Source: Prochilodus magdalenae
Taxonomy: Eukaryota > Chordata > Actinopteri > Characiformes > Prochilodontidae
Direction: 5' to 3'
Assembly (NCBI GenBank): GCA_024036415.1
Contig: JAMWET010007158.1
Coordinates: forward strand, 199,001 to 263,000
Length of the DNA stretch: 64,000 bases
The translations under genes and the position numbers were made by a program. Below are positions 38,545-50,185 of the stretch, one piece after another. The notes beneath the pieces are model-generated. The model worked only from the letters and a program-made list of their open reading frames with translations, did no database searches and was not told the DNA's origin. The number at the start of each line of letters is the position of its first letter. The stretch's first letter is position 1.

Positions 38545-38779
38545 TTATCTCTGTTTCTCTCTCCCCCACGTTCTCTCTACACATGCTTATTCTTCACAAT
38601 CTCTGTGTGAGACTTCTTACTGCGTGTCTATGTTTGTTTGTGTTTGGGTGTAGGAGCTTGTATTCCGTTCACGCGGGTGTTTTTGTTAAACATTTGAGAT
38701 GCATTCGAGCGCTGTACTATCCTAATGATTTGGGCCCCTTGCATGCGTTAAAATGACTATCGTCCTGCAAACGTCTAAT

Positions 38780-39480
38780 AGATCATGAAATATCTGTACC
38801 ATCTGGAGCTATGGAGAAGCATTGCGACCCAGTGCCTGGTTCCCCTGTGCTGCTGATTCCATACAGATAGCCCGAGCTAATTATGATCTAATAACTGGCA
38901 GACTGTCCAGCATTATTACAGGAAGGCAAGGTTAAATTAATAGCTCATCATCTGCCCTCTGGATCAGTCATTTTGTTATAATGATCGTAATTTCGGCCCT
39001 AAATCTTCATTACCTGTCAAGATCTTAAAGGAGGTCTGTCAATTTACGGCCTCAATGAGAATTAAGGCCAGCATTGTTCAAGTTAGGGTCTGTTTTTCGA
39101 AGGGGAAAATAATCAAGTTAACAAGGTACACATCACGACAGCAGAGCCAGAGCCACGAACATTCTTCAGCTTCAGTCTGACGTTCGCCAAAGAAGAAAAA
39201 AACCCAAATGTTTACTACAAAATAGCAGCTTCGCACAGTTTGTTGTGTTCTTTGCTAATTTACCCACACTGGCAATAAAAAGGGGGCAATTAGCTTATGA
39301 TTTCTGATTTTTTTCCCTCCCTCTGAACATCATCATGTCTACATTTTGCATATTCATACAGGCTGAATTTTTAAGGAATATCCAGTGGGCAGAAACCATC
39401 AATGACAGGGTAAACATGGAAAAACACGCCTAATTTGGTCTTACTGAACACACGACGCCGCATAAATTAGATCATAGACC
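38780..39480. promoter_or_regulatory. Candidate conserved non-coding block 5
   Basis: Among the best-looking blocks: no repeats, balanced composition and dense TAAT-type sites (GCTAATTATGATCTAATAAC, GTTAAATTAATAGCTCATCA, TTATAATGATCGTAATTT, AATGAGAATTAAGG). This is the typical look of vertebrate enhancer cores in a gene desert near a developmental transcription factor. Function is inference. Confidence 0.4.
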
Positions 39481-39719
39481 TCCTGTCCTAGTGGAATAGT
39501 TATCAAATCAAACACTCTTTTTTTTCAGGGCTGTAAATAAGAAACTCCAGCTTTATGGGGCTAGAGAACAGGAGAGGCCAGGAGCAGACTGTCTCTCCTG
39601 CTCTCTCACTGTCTCTATGTCCCCATATCTCTCTCCCTGTTATGCTCTCCTTATGGCTTTCTGGTTGTTGTGTCTTGATTTACAGCATACAGCTCGGGGC
39701 TAAACATGGCTTCAGGATA

Positions 39720-39764
<45 letters not shown>

Positions 39765-39766
39765 CT
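39720..39766. repeat. GA microsatellite
   Basis: (GA)n with AAAG interruptions, directly after the end of the gene-like fragment on the minus strand. Confidence 0.9.
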
Positions 39767-39775
39767 CAGAGCAGA

Positions 39776-40262
39776 AGTAAATAAAGTTTATTGGCACCAC
39801 CCGGTCAGCAGGACTTGGTCCAGCATCACATTTGCTGGAGATCAGAGGGGGCAGTGAAGGAAGACTGTAAATCAATCAGTTGTCCCATATGGATGCAGGC
39901 AGTGCTGGGGGTGCCATCCCTGAGGTCAGCACCAACCAGGGGAGAGTAAAGAGCATCACGCATCCAGGAGAAAGAACCTACTGTTGAACATAGGCTGAAT
40001 ATCATCCACCACTGTCAGCTCAATCCAACACTGACCATACTCTATCAAAGACTGCATTGTGTTGCATACAGTGTATACATCGAGTTCACAGGCTTGGTGA
40101 ACTGGCTGTCTTCGCTCGACATGATAATGAATTACTTGCCTGCTGTCTAAGAAGGTTTTGTCTATCTTCAGAGAGTTCTTCTGGTCACACTTTATTCTGA
40201 TGGTCCTATGGAGCTCATAGAGGCAGCTCAAAGTGTAAACAAGCTGTCTGGTTAAAGCTGAT
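39776..40262 (-). pseudogene. Unidentified gene-like fragment, possible retrocopy or terminal exon
   Basis: On the minus strand a frame is open from about 40262 to a TGA at 39958-39956. It encodes about 100 residues of ordinary composition, including CDQKNSLKIDKTFLDSRQV, YTVCNTMQSLIEYGQCWIEL and a C-terminus IQPMFNSRFFLLDA. About 160 bp after the stop comes AATAAA (39792-39787), followed by a CT-rich tract. Open frame, 3' tail and AATAAA together look like the end of a transcript. I do not recognise the protein; there is no ATG at its start and no clear poly(A). It could be a processed pseudogene, a repeat-derived frame or chance. Confidence 0.25.
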
Positions 40263-40264
40263 TA

Positions 40265-41970
40265 ACAGTGTTAGAAGTAGGACTAGAGTTAGGACTCCAT
40301 TACGGTTAGCAGTGTTAGGTTTGTGGAAACTGTGGATGTGGGTAATGAGCAGCTTGATTGACAGTTCTCTGTCCAACACTCCTAGTCTGCTCTGCCTTTC
40401 ATTAAAGATTTTATGTGACAGTAACTGGACAGAAAGTTACTGATGAACAGACAAGCAGAGGGACTGAAGAACAAACAAACAAAGTAACTTGCAAAGATAC
40501 ACATGAACAGGTGTGCAGAAGGATGAATGGACAAACAAATGGATGGATAAAGCAATGCATGAATAAAGGAACAGAAGATTGAGCAATGTTGGTGTATGGA
40601 TAAAGAAAAGTAGTACAGGTGACAGGCAGCTACAGTCTGGTGGTGTAACTTGCATGGTTAGCTTTAGTTCATTCTGACTTTAAATATGTTGTTTGTGGAC
40701 TGGGCAGCATTGTGATTGGTTAAGAAATGCCTATGAAAGCATTACCCAGCATTGGGATCACCCATCTTACATTGAGAGTAGAGAAACATGGTGAAACACT
40801 ATACATTGATCATATAAGTCATTGGAACATAGGCAACCCCAACTAAGACTTTTTTGAAACCTTGTTTGTGTCCCTGGTCATATTAAGCATCACGTCATAC
40901 CCTTTAAATGACAACACAATTCTTGTTTCCCTAAAGCTTTTATTAAAGTGTATTGATTGTTTTGCTTGTCACCATGTGCTTGCAAACTTAAAATAAATCC
41001 CTGTAATATTGTGTTTCAATTCCGCCTCCAACCATCTTAACCAGCCCAGAAAACCTCCCTTACAACACATGACACTACAGAAGGAAAAAGCACAACAAGT
41101 TTCTTTGACTTTAATTGGTATTGCATATCAATCTGAGCCAACTCAATGTAAGTCTGTTTAGTTTGAGCTGCACCAGACTTATTCTGTGTGAAATTGTACA
41201 GTATCTTGTAACATTTAGTGTGGTTGGTTTCACACAGAAGCAGATACATCATCAAAATTAAGAATCTGGTCAAAAACGTTTACTTGTCTGTCCATACCCA
41301 TCCTTTAAAAATGTTCATCATATTGTAAAAAGGGTTGCTGAATGTCTTGATGTATCACAACCACAGTGATAAATATAAATGGTACATATTTCCATCTAAT
41401 TATAACTCATTGATATAATTACACATTCATTTGAATTTAACTGATCAAGTTGCTGAGGAGTTACCCCTCCTATCAAAAGTATGTTCTGTGGTCCATATGA
41501 CAAAATCAAATGCTTCACTGTAATTATTAGCAGCACTTCTGGTATAATGGCAGCCTGTATATTATACAGGCAGAACACAGAAAAAAGCAGTACACTGTAA
41601 ACGCTATTCCAGGAAAGGTGGGGCAGTATATGTAAATAACAAACAGGAAGTAGTGATTTACCTAGTTTTACCTATACATAAACAAAAGTAGTCATAAGTC
41701 ATAAGATGGAGTGTTTAACTTATCGACATCAATATTTGTATATATATATATATATATGCCATTCTGAAATTCTGCAAAACCCAACAAAAAGGCTCAGACA
41801 GGCAGATTTTAGACTAGAAACACTGTGGAATGTTCAATAAACACTGTAAACAGGTAAAGCTTGGATATAATGGAATAATCCGGGAGAGACCTGTTTCTTT
41901 ATCGACAAGGATGGATCAAAGGGACGTGGTAGGCACAGTTGTGTCACTCACCTCCCTTCCCCTTGTTAAA
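40265..41970. other. Intergenic, no gene
   Basis: Includes an imperfect GAACA/GGA-rich stretch near 40440-40560 and a short TA run near 41737-41757. No exon recognised. Confidence 0.5.
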
Positions 41971-41972
41971 AG

Positions 41973-41998
41973 AGATGTTGTTGTTGTTGTTGTTGTTT

Positions 41999-42030
<32 letters not shown>

Positions 42031-42360
42031 GTTTTTGTTGTTGGTGGTGGTGTTTTTGTTGTTGTTGTTGTTGTTGGTGTTGTTGTTGTTGTTGTTGTTG
42101 GTGGTGGTGGTGATGTTTTTGTTGTTGTTGGTGGTGTTTTTGTTGGTGTTTTTGTTGTTGTTGGTGTTTTTGTTGTTGTTGTTGTTTTGTTGTTGTTGGT
42201 GTTTTTGTTGTTGTTGTTGTTGTTGTTGGTGTTTTGTTGTTGTTTTTGTTGTTGGTGGTGCTTTTGTTGTTGTTGTTGTTGTTGGTGTTGGTGTTTTGTT
42301 GTTGTTGTTGTTTTTGTTGTTGTTGTTTTTGTTGGTGTTTTTTGTTGTTGTTGTTGTTGG
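41973..42360. repeat. GTT/GGT trinucleotide microsatellite, about 390 bp
   Basis: (GTT)n with GGT and GTTTTT variants. Almost no A or C on the plus strand. The long valine/leucine or glutamine/threonine frames across it are artefacts. Confidence 0.97.
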
Positions 42361-44740
42361 ATTAAGAAGTCTATATGTGCTGACTGTGGGTTAGTTAGTC
42401 TAGTTTGGGGGTTACAGTATACCACAGAGTCAAGTGCTATGGCTAAAAGTGACCGAGTTCTCCAGGGGGCTTTTGCAGGGTGTTCACTAAAAGAGTATCT
42501 CTTTGAGCAGTGATGTGGCTTCCTCTGGCTCTTCTTCTATGGTGACATTAAGATTTTATACAGTGCTTAATGTAATACAGAACAAACCAAATTTACTAAT
42601 CACTGTTGTTTGTTTTATTGGCATTTCACATTCTGCCCCAATATGTTTGGAACTGAGTTTGCGAAAAATGAATTACCAGCCATGAACCGAACCAGGATGC
42701 ACTTAAAAGAAGTTTGAGAACCATGGTATTTGGTGAACTATGGTTGGAACTACGGTAAATTAACAAAATAAAACACATAGATTTATCTGCACCAAATGCT
42801 GTTAATAACCAGATGAGCATCTACAAAGCATCTGAAGCGCACCATACACAAGAATAGATACGCTTTCTTGGACTGAAGTCTGTATGTAGATGATAAAAAA
42901 GTCAAAAGTTTACAGATCTGTTATCTGGATGCACTGTACCCACACACGTGTGGCATTAATAAAGTAATGATGCCAAACTTTATTAGCAAATTTTTACACC
43001 AACTTACAAACATGAACAACACAAACAGGAAATGGAGCAGCTTCTGCTGAACTGTGTATAAAATTGGCCAATTCTCCACCAATTCGGTCCCTCAGAGACA
43101 AAGAAACAAAAAAGGCCAGGAGCCATCATGATTAGAAATTGTCTATTCTCTCTCTCTGTCTCTCTCCCTCTGGATGTCTCTCTCCCTCCCTTTCTTTTCT
43201 TAACAGCCTGACGTATAAATAAGACTTTAAAAATGGAGTCCTCAAATTGAGCCCCGGCTAAAACAACCAAGTCATTTCACCTCCCGACAACAATTGATCA
43301 ATTGTAATTACCGACCTGCGGATTGGACCTGTAGTCCGTCTGGTGCCCCTGGGGGGACCCTACAGAGAGAGTGAGCTCCAGTAACAGGTAGACTCCATAG
43401 GACAGTGCAGGAGAAGGAGGCTTTTAATTGCTTTGTGCAGTGCGTAATTGAAGGTTCAAGTGTGTTGCCATGAAGAGTGTGACTTCACTTGGCCTTGTCT
43501 AATTAATCCCGTCACACGATCCTTCTGCCTTCAATTTTCACGTTTGGCTCTCGTAGCGAGGTGAGAATAAAGCTGGAAATATAGGTTTGTAACTGTATGC
43601 CTCTTGCTGAGCCAGATGCACACAAATAAAGCCATATGGAGTTTGCGCTTGGATTTAAACTTGAAGGATTCCAGATCTTCTTTGGAGTGTATTAGGGAAT
43701 TAAATATGCAGTATTTATCATTTAGGTTTTGGATATAAATAGGGTTGTCAGCACTTTTGGTACATATGTCTTGACTGATCTTGATGTATTACTCAAACCT
43801 CTTACCAAATAAGGTTTAAACTGTAGTGCCATGCTTTGACACATGTATTGTATTTCATAGCTACACTTTTCCCATATTGATGCTTGCCCTTAACTCTAGT
43901 ATAAATAATGCAGTACAAAGAGAAGAACAAATCCAAAATATCAACGTTAATTGCATTTGCATTTTGTACTGTGGCAATACAGTTTGCATGTGCTGACTGC
44001 TCTATTTGATTGCAACGTCTGGTATAATTTCACAAAGTTCAAACAGCCATTTTTTTTGTTTGCACAACTCTGAGTCAAACGAAGAATTGTTAGCAGACAA
44101 TGTGCAGAGCAGTGGGGGATGGGTAACCCACAAAAGCCTTAACTGCACGCTCACTTTCTATTGTACTCACACCTGATCCATTATCCACACCCTCAACTCC
44201 AAAATTCCAGCAAATTCTTTCCTATGGATAGTGTTCAAATGTTCTAGTCAGCTCACAGTGCTAGTACTGTGTTCTATCTGTGCCCTGTATCTAGAATGAG
44301 AACAGAGCTCAGCAGCTGTTGCCTGGAAAGATGCTTTGCCCATGAAATCTAAGTGAAGGAGTCAGGCGTGGACTATTTGTAATACACAGAGAACCCTGGA
44401 TGCAGCAGCATGTCTTGGCGTTAGCCACAGAGCATACTGAAAAGACCTTCTTTTGTGGTGAGGATAATGCCCTCCTCCTGAGCCTCATGAGATTACAGCT
44501 GTAAAGATGGGGTAATGTGAAGTGCTATGCTATAAGAGCTTGTTACTCCATATGACAAGTTACGCCTTGTATGGTGATTTTGGAGGTGGTCACATATGAC
44601 AAAGTGTGTTGAATCTGAAGATTTACTTATGCATGTTTTACACTCAATACTGTAACATTTGGACATTTTACACACATAATATTTCATTCGCATATTTGCC
44701 CTATTATAATCATCTGCAATAAGGCACCCAACATCTTTTT
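42361..44740. other. Intergenic; possible regulatory block at 43260-43720
   Basis: Mostly AT-rich. About 43260-43720 is repeat-free with balanced composition and homeodomain-like words (CAATTGATCAATTGTAATTA, GTCTAATTAATCCCG). No gene seen. Confidence 0.35.
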
Positions 44741-44744
44741 AATA

Positions 44745-44990
44745 GTGTTTTTTTCTCCCTAATTTCTTTTTTTGTCTTTGTCACTGTCCAAATGAAAACA
44801 AATATGTTTAAATTGACAGCTTCACAGGAGAGGGTAAAAGCCTAATTTAATTTTAAGATAAGTCAGTGGAACTAGACTTTTTCCCAAGCAATTCTGGGCA
44901 ATTTCTATTAGTCTATTCCTCCTGAAATGTTTACACAGGGTGAACAGAAGCTGCTGTGTTCACATGATTAAAAAGAGGGCATGGTTTTAA
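44745..44990 (-). repeat. Interspersed repeat family A, reverse copy
   Basis: The reverse complement shows the family order: AATAGACTAATAGAAATTGC, TTCCACTGACTTATC, CCCTCTCCTGTGAAGCTGTC and TGGACAGTGACAAAG. More diverged than the copy at 23165. Confidence 0.65.
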
Positions 44991-44994
44991 TTGG

Positions 44995-46760
44995 ACAGTG
45001 CTCTTTGTTTTTTTTAATAGTGTATATTCCTTGAGTATATATTGAATTGTATTTTATATTGCATGTTTGCTGATGTTATACTCTAGAGGCTATGTTTATG
45101 TGTTCCCCCAGGATTCAATGGTTGCATGAGCCCACAATTCATATTCATATTAAACATATTAGCAGTAAAAAGAGACCTGTGGCTACAGAAAAACATAGCT
45201 ATAGCCCAGTAGCCCGACTCCTAGCTCCAGTTCTGATAGACAGAGATGGCTGGTACCAACATACGCCATATTTCATTTATGGATGTCTGAAAAAATGACA
45301 CAGTTTACTGAAATAGTGTCATATTGATAGATGGCATGGAACCTATATTTAAGTAAACTGTAGGACTATGTAAATCAGATGACCTGGTAGTATGACCCTA
45401 TAACACCACCCCTGCTTTAAATCCTTGTGCCTTGATAAGATGTTTTGGGTGATGCTGTGGACTCACTTGACACTTGCTAGCTTCCTGCCACAGCAAGTAC
45501 TGCAAAAAGCACATGCCTGCTTCCTTTGCTGTTAGGTTTTTCTGTGGACTGTTCCGTGTTTTCAATTTAGTTAAACTGAAACATTTTCAGATAATTTGGT
45601 CGTCTTACCTCAGGGGATTAAAGTGTACCATAAAAAAAAGTTTAATGTAAGAATTACATAAGTACTATGGAGTTAATTTTTTTACAAAACAAGCTGCTTT
45701 GTTGGTCTTTGTTCAGCAGTTTGCTAAGCATTTGCCTCCACTGCTGGCTGTCCATCTCCATACAGCAGTGAGGTTGAGCAGAGGCTAAACAAATAACCCA
45801 TTAGCCTCCCAGCAGGATTCATCATGAGCTTGTTGGCTGACTTTCACTGGAAGGAGTCGAGATCAGCGCTTTCTCCCTGCGCTCTCTCTTTGCGCTTACA
45901 TATGCCTGCACACACACGACCCAAAACCCGCGCCCATTATGAGGCCTATGGACCTGGAGAGCAGTAGTGTAGTGCAGCAGTACCACCTGACTTCCTTCTG
46001 TTCTCTTCACAGCACATCTGAAGAAAGCAAACTGCACTGTTGCTCACACCCCTCCCCGATCGCCGTGTTGTCGTTGGACTACAGCCACCAATCATGAGCC
46101 AACCGAGTTAACAGACACTTCCGCTCCACACACAAGGAACCATCTGTTTTTAAGGCAAAAAAAAAAGAGAGCGAAATAAATGTCCCTCCTAACACCACAT
46201 CACGTGGGCTCTTACTAAAGCAGCATAACAGCAAACACACATTTTTAGCAGGGTTTATGTTTATGGATACATGGCTTTATATCAGATGGTGTGGTTGCTG
46301 TGTTGATTTGATTTGCTAATGCTAACCCATGCAGACATTTAATCTCATCAGACTTGGCTAGGCTTCTCAAAATGTGCTTTTGCCTGTGACCATGTTAGGA
46401 TTACATGCATACGAACTGCTACAGATACTTAAATCAGCTAGAGCTGCTAGTAAAGGGTCTGTTGGATGTTTTGTGTCTAAGGATGGATAGGCCTAGCTTC
46501 ATACAACTTGACATGGTAAGAATTACTAGCAAACTAGTGCTGGGCAACCTCAAAAACTATTCAGTGCTTCACAAATATTGGGCATTTGTATGAACACAGT
46601 GTGGCTGAAACATCGGCTCCCATCTTTTTCAACAGTTAAGTCAACAGTTATGTATGTAATAAAAAAAAAACAGTTATGTATGTAATTAAAAAAAACTGTA
46701 GAGGAGAAAGGAAAGCTTTGCAACAGGTGCGTTTACAAATCCAACTTGAAATATCCATAA
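44995..46760. other. Intergenic, no gene
   Basis: AT-rich. A small tandem duplication, ACAGTTATGTATGTAAT followed by an A-run, occurs twice at 46645-46693. No exon recognised. Confidence 0.5.
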
Positions 46761-46768
46761 CAAACAGC

Positions 46769-47690
46769 AGAGCATGACGTGCCCTTTCCAAAGAGCCCTG
46801 TTGCATTGCCAGCCTTTGGGTAACTGTCGCTAGTCCATACCGGAGGTCCAGAGACCCACAGAAATAAGAGAGCTGTAAAGGAAGTAATAGTAAACAACTT
46901 CAAGCTGACGCTCCTCTACACATTTTGCCCCCTGTCCAATGACACATGACATACTCTACTCCCCAGGTCAGTAGAGCATGATGTGCCTTGAGCCACGGGT
47001 TGCATTGATAGCCTTCAGGGAACTGGTGATCTGCAAACTTGTACCCGACTCAGGTGCACCCTAGATGGCCTTGCCAAGACACTCACCTGTAGCCGGAGGT
47101 TTAGAGAGCTGTAATGAAAATTTAGCCCCCTCTCCTAATTTTGCCCCCTTTCTAATGACACATAACGTACTCTACTGCCCAGCTCAGTAGAGCATAATGT
47201 GCCTTTCAGTTAACCTGTAATTGCACTGACAGCCTCCAGGTGACTGGTGATCTGCAAATTTGTACCTGACATAGACAAACTCTAGATGGCCTTGCCTGGG
47301 TTCAGAAACCCAAAGACGTTTAGAGTGCTCTAACAAAAATAACAGTAACCAATCTCAATTTTAGCCCCCTCTCCAAATTTTTTACTCCCTTTCCAAAGGC
47401 ACATGGCATGCACCACTACCTAGGACAGTAAAGCACGATTTTGCAAGCAGGCCTGGGTCACATTGCTAGCATAAAGGGAAGTGTTAATCTGTCCCCGACT
47501 TATGTGCAACCTAGATGGCATTATCAAGACATGTGCCTGCAGTGGAGATTCAGAGATCCACAGAAATTTACAGCACTATAGCGAAGATTAGAGTAACCAA
47601 CTTTAAACTTAGCCTCCTCTTCAATGACACATGACACACTCTACTGCCCTGGTCAGTAGAGCATGTTGGCCCTTTCTAGCAAGCCCTGGA
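46769..47690. repeat. Diverged tandem array, units of about 204-241 bp
   Basis: The landmark AGAGCATGATGTGCC and its variants start at 46769, 46973, 47189, 47430 and 47658, giving spacings of 204, 216, 241 and 228 bp. Within each unit the same ordered words recur: a GCATTGCCAGCCT-type segment, CTAGATGGCCTTGCC, AGAGAGCTGTAA, CCCCCTCTCC, and ATGACACATGACATACTCTA with CTGCCC. Four full units plus an edge are present. I do not know this family. Confidence 0.8.
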
Positions 47691-47694
47691 TCCA

Positions 47695-49550
47695 GAGTAC
47701 GTGAGTGAAGTGGAGCGGGAGACATTTCTGCTCCTTCCTCAAAGTGTTTCTGTAGATCACTTTGCTCCAGCTCCACTCCACTCTGGGTTTCCTAGTTCCC
47801 TCTCCGTGGTCACCACTCGTTCACAGGTCACACCGCTCTGTCTGCTCCTAATGATTGAATATATGGGTGTTATTAAACAAAAGCTAACCATACATTCGGT
47901 GCTACACAGGCTTTTTGCTCATGAATCGACAGCCTGATTACAGGCTAGAAAACTGGCGAGGGTAAACATGTGCACCTGCTTTAAACACCATCATCTTGGG
48001 GCACAGATGACACGAGTCTGACTGTGAGTAATGCCTGTAGGACTTTTGGAACAGTGTTCTCCACTGATGCTCCAACTTTCTGAAAAGTCACTCTGCTCTC
48101 CAGTCTAAATCATATCATTCCTCTGTCCATTCTGATCCACTGACCTGCTCTGCCTGGACCATACTGCTAGCTATCTGGAGAACCAGAGACAGAGACCCCA
48201 AATCACCCAGGCTTCTCACCTGTTGTCTTCTCGAAGACTTGCGTGTTGATCATAATCATGTGATCAGCAAGTAGTCGAAAGCGATATCCCTGAGTGGTCG
48301 ACTAGTCTGTGCACCTCTGACGCTCCACAGCCGTGAATCACATTTACAGTGGACCTTCTTTCCACAGTGCTCACATTCGGGATACTTGAATGTAGGCTTT
48401 GTTTACATGAACTAGTGCACTATGGGCATGGCCATTAGCACCAGTGCAGGTCATGCTTATCGAGCCTTCGGTAAATGAAATGTTTGCATGTTTTTTGAGG
48501 CGCTATTTTGGGAGGCTTTTTATTTAACTTAACAGCCCGAGGGGCTTCAATCCGATGCCGCTTTATCCATTTCCCAAGAGAGCTGAGAATTGCATCTCTG
48601 TCTTCAAGGGTTACAACTGCAATCCTGTTGCCTGTAGGGGTGAGACCCATTAATTTCCATCATTAAGGAGTTAAGGTACATTGTAATAAATGCATTATTT
48701 ATCAGATTTGACACAGGGGCCATATGTTAGCGCACAGATCCAATTTCTCTGTAAAAACTAAGCAAAGCACAGAAAGAACCGTCATTATTCAAGGAACCTA
48801 TTTCTAGGTTTCTTCTTTAATGGCTATTTCAGGAGCCAGGACTGGTTATAAATGTCTGGGCCTAAATTTACCTCTTCTACATTAGTCTTGACGCCGGGCC
48901 GATTAGTATACGAGGCATTTCGATGACCACACTTCGGCGAAGGTACGTGACATATTGGGTCATTTCTTTTGGATATGAGTGCGATATCTGCTCATACCTG
49001 GAGGAAGGTCTAAGAGGAACATTATGAAAGGTCGAAAATCATGGGGTATCATATTTCTAGACCTCTTTTCCCTCTCTCTCTCTCTTTTCCTCTCCTTGTC
49101 TCCTTCTCTCTGGCGACAGATGGGTTGGCCCACCTCTCTGAGGACAGTCTTATGCAGACCTGTGTGTGCCCGACAGGATGGCAGAGATCAAACGACATTG
49201 TGGAAGGTGAAGAGCCTCTTTATTCGCCAGCATCGCTGTGTGATGCTGTGGCAAAGGGGGCCAGTTGCAGCCTGACTGGCTGGGATGGCTTCAAACAGCG
49301 TGTGACCCTGTTTTGTGTACAAAACGATGGCACAGGCTGCCGGCAGCGAGCATATGACGGATAATGTGCTGTTTGTCCTGTGTGGCGAATCATCAGTGAT
49401 GATATATAGTGCTGTTCTTTCTACTGAGTTACTTTGTACTTCAGTGAACCCTGCTGCTCCACACCGCACACGTTCTCTGCTCCGCAGCACTGACTGCCTT
49501 TCCGTGTTCTAGCACATAAACGATCCTCTCTGGATGTGTACTGCACACTG
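47695..49550. other. Intergenic; possible regulatory block at 48340-48960
   Basis: No gene recognised. The stretch 48340-48960 is repeat-free and balanced, with TTGACGCCGGGCCGATTAGT and GGCATTTCGATGACC among unusual CpG-containing words, so it may be conserved. A 71-codon frame at 48650-48435 (minus) shows no known domain. Confidence 0.4.
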
Positions 49551-49552
49551 TC

Positions 49553-50001
49553 TGATCCTCCTTTCTTTCTTTAGGTTCGCTTTTTTCATAATTCAGCCCG
49601 CGCTTACGTCTTCTTACTTTTCTTCCCACTCCTCTTTTTCACGCTTCAGCAGCTATTCTTTGTCTTTCTTTACTATTCACTTTTTTCTTTCTTTTTTTGG
49701 TTTGTTTTCCTTTTTTCTTTCTCTGTAATCCTTTCTTTCTTTTTCTGTCTCCCATTTTGCTTCTTTCATTCCTTCCTCTTTTTATGTTCTTCTTTTCTTT
49801 CTTTTTATGTCCCCCTTTATTCCTTCTTTTTCTTTCTTTCTTTCTTCTTTTTTCTTTCTTTTTTCTTTCTTTCTTTCTTTCTTCGTTTTATGTCTTTCTT
49901 TTCTTTTTTCTGACTCCCTTAATGCTTCTTCCATTCCTTCTGTTTTTTTCTTTCTTATTTTCTTTCTTTCTCTTTTTTTCTTTCTTTCTTTCTTTTTTTT
50001 C

Positions 50002-50036
<35 letters not shown>

Positions 50037-50091
50037 TGTTTTATGTCTTTCTTTTCTTTTTTTGGACTCCCTTAATGCTTCTTCCATTCCT

Positions 50092-50126
<35 letters not shown>

Positions 50127-50185
50127 CTTTCTTTCTTTCTTTCTTTCTTTTGCTCCTTTATTCCTTCTTTTTCTTCCTTTCTTAA
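49553..50185. repeat. Second TTTC-rich tract with 153-bp internal duplication
   Basis: TTTC units interrupted by non-repeat words. The block GTTTTATGTCTTTCTTTTCT followed by GACTCCCTTAATGCTTCTTC starts at 49885 and again at 50038, so about 153 bp was tandemly duplicated. Long F/L/S frames are artefacts. Confidence 0.93.

Noticed and set aside
41830..42513. Long valine/leucine-rich frames and a glutamine/threonine-rich frame on the other strand
   Set aside because: Artefacts of the GTT repeat.
46769..47690. Possible CRISPR array
   Set aside because: Units are over 200 bp, diverged throughout and without short identical repeats separated by unique spacers; the context is a vertebrate genome.
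48435..48650. 71-codon minus-strand frame with basic residues
   Set aside because: No match to a domain I know and no splice context; kept only as part of a candidate regulatory block.
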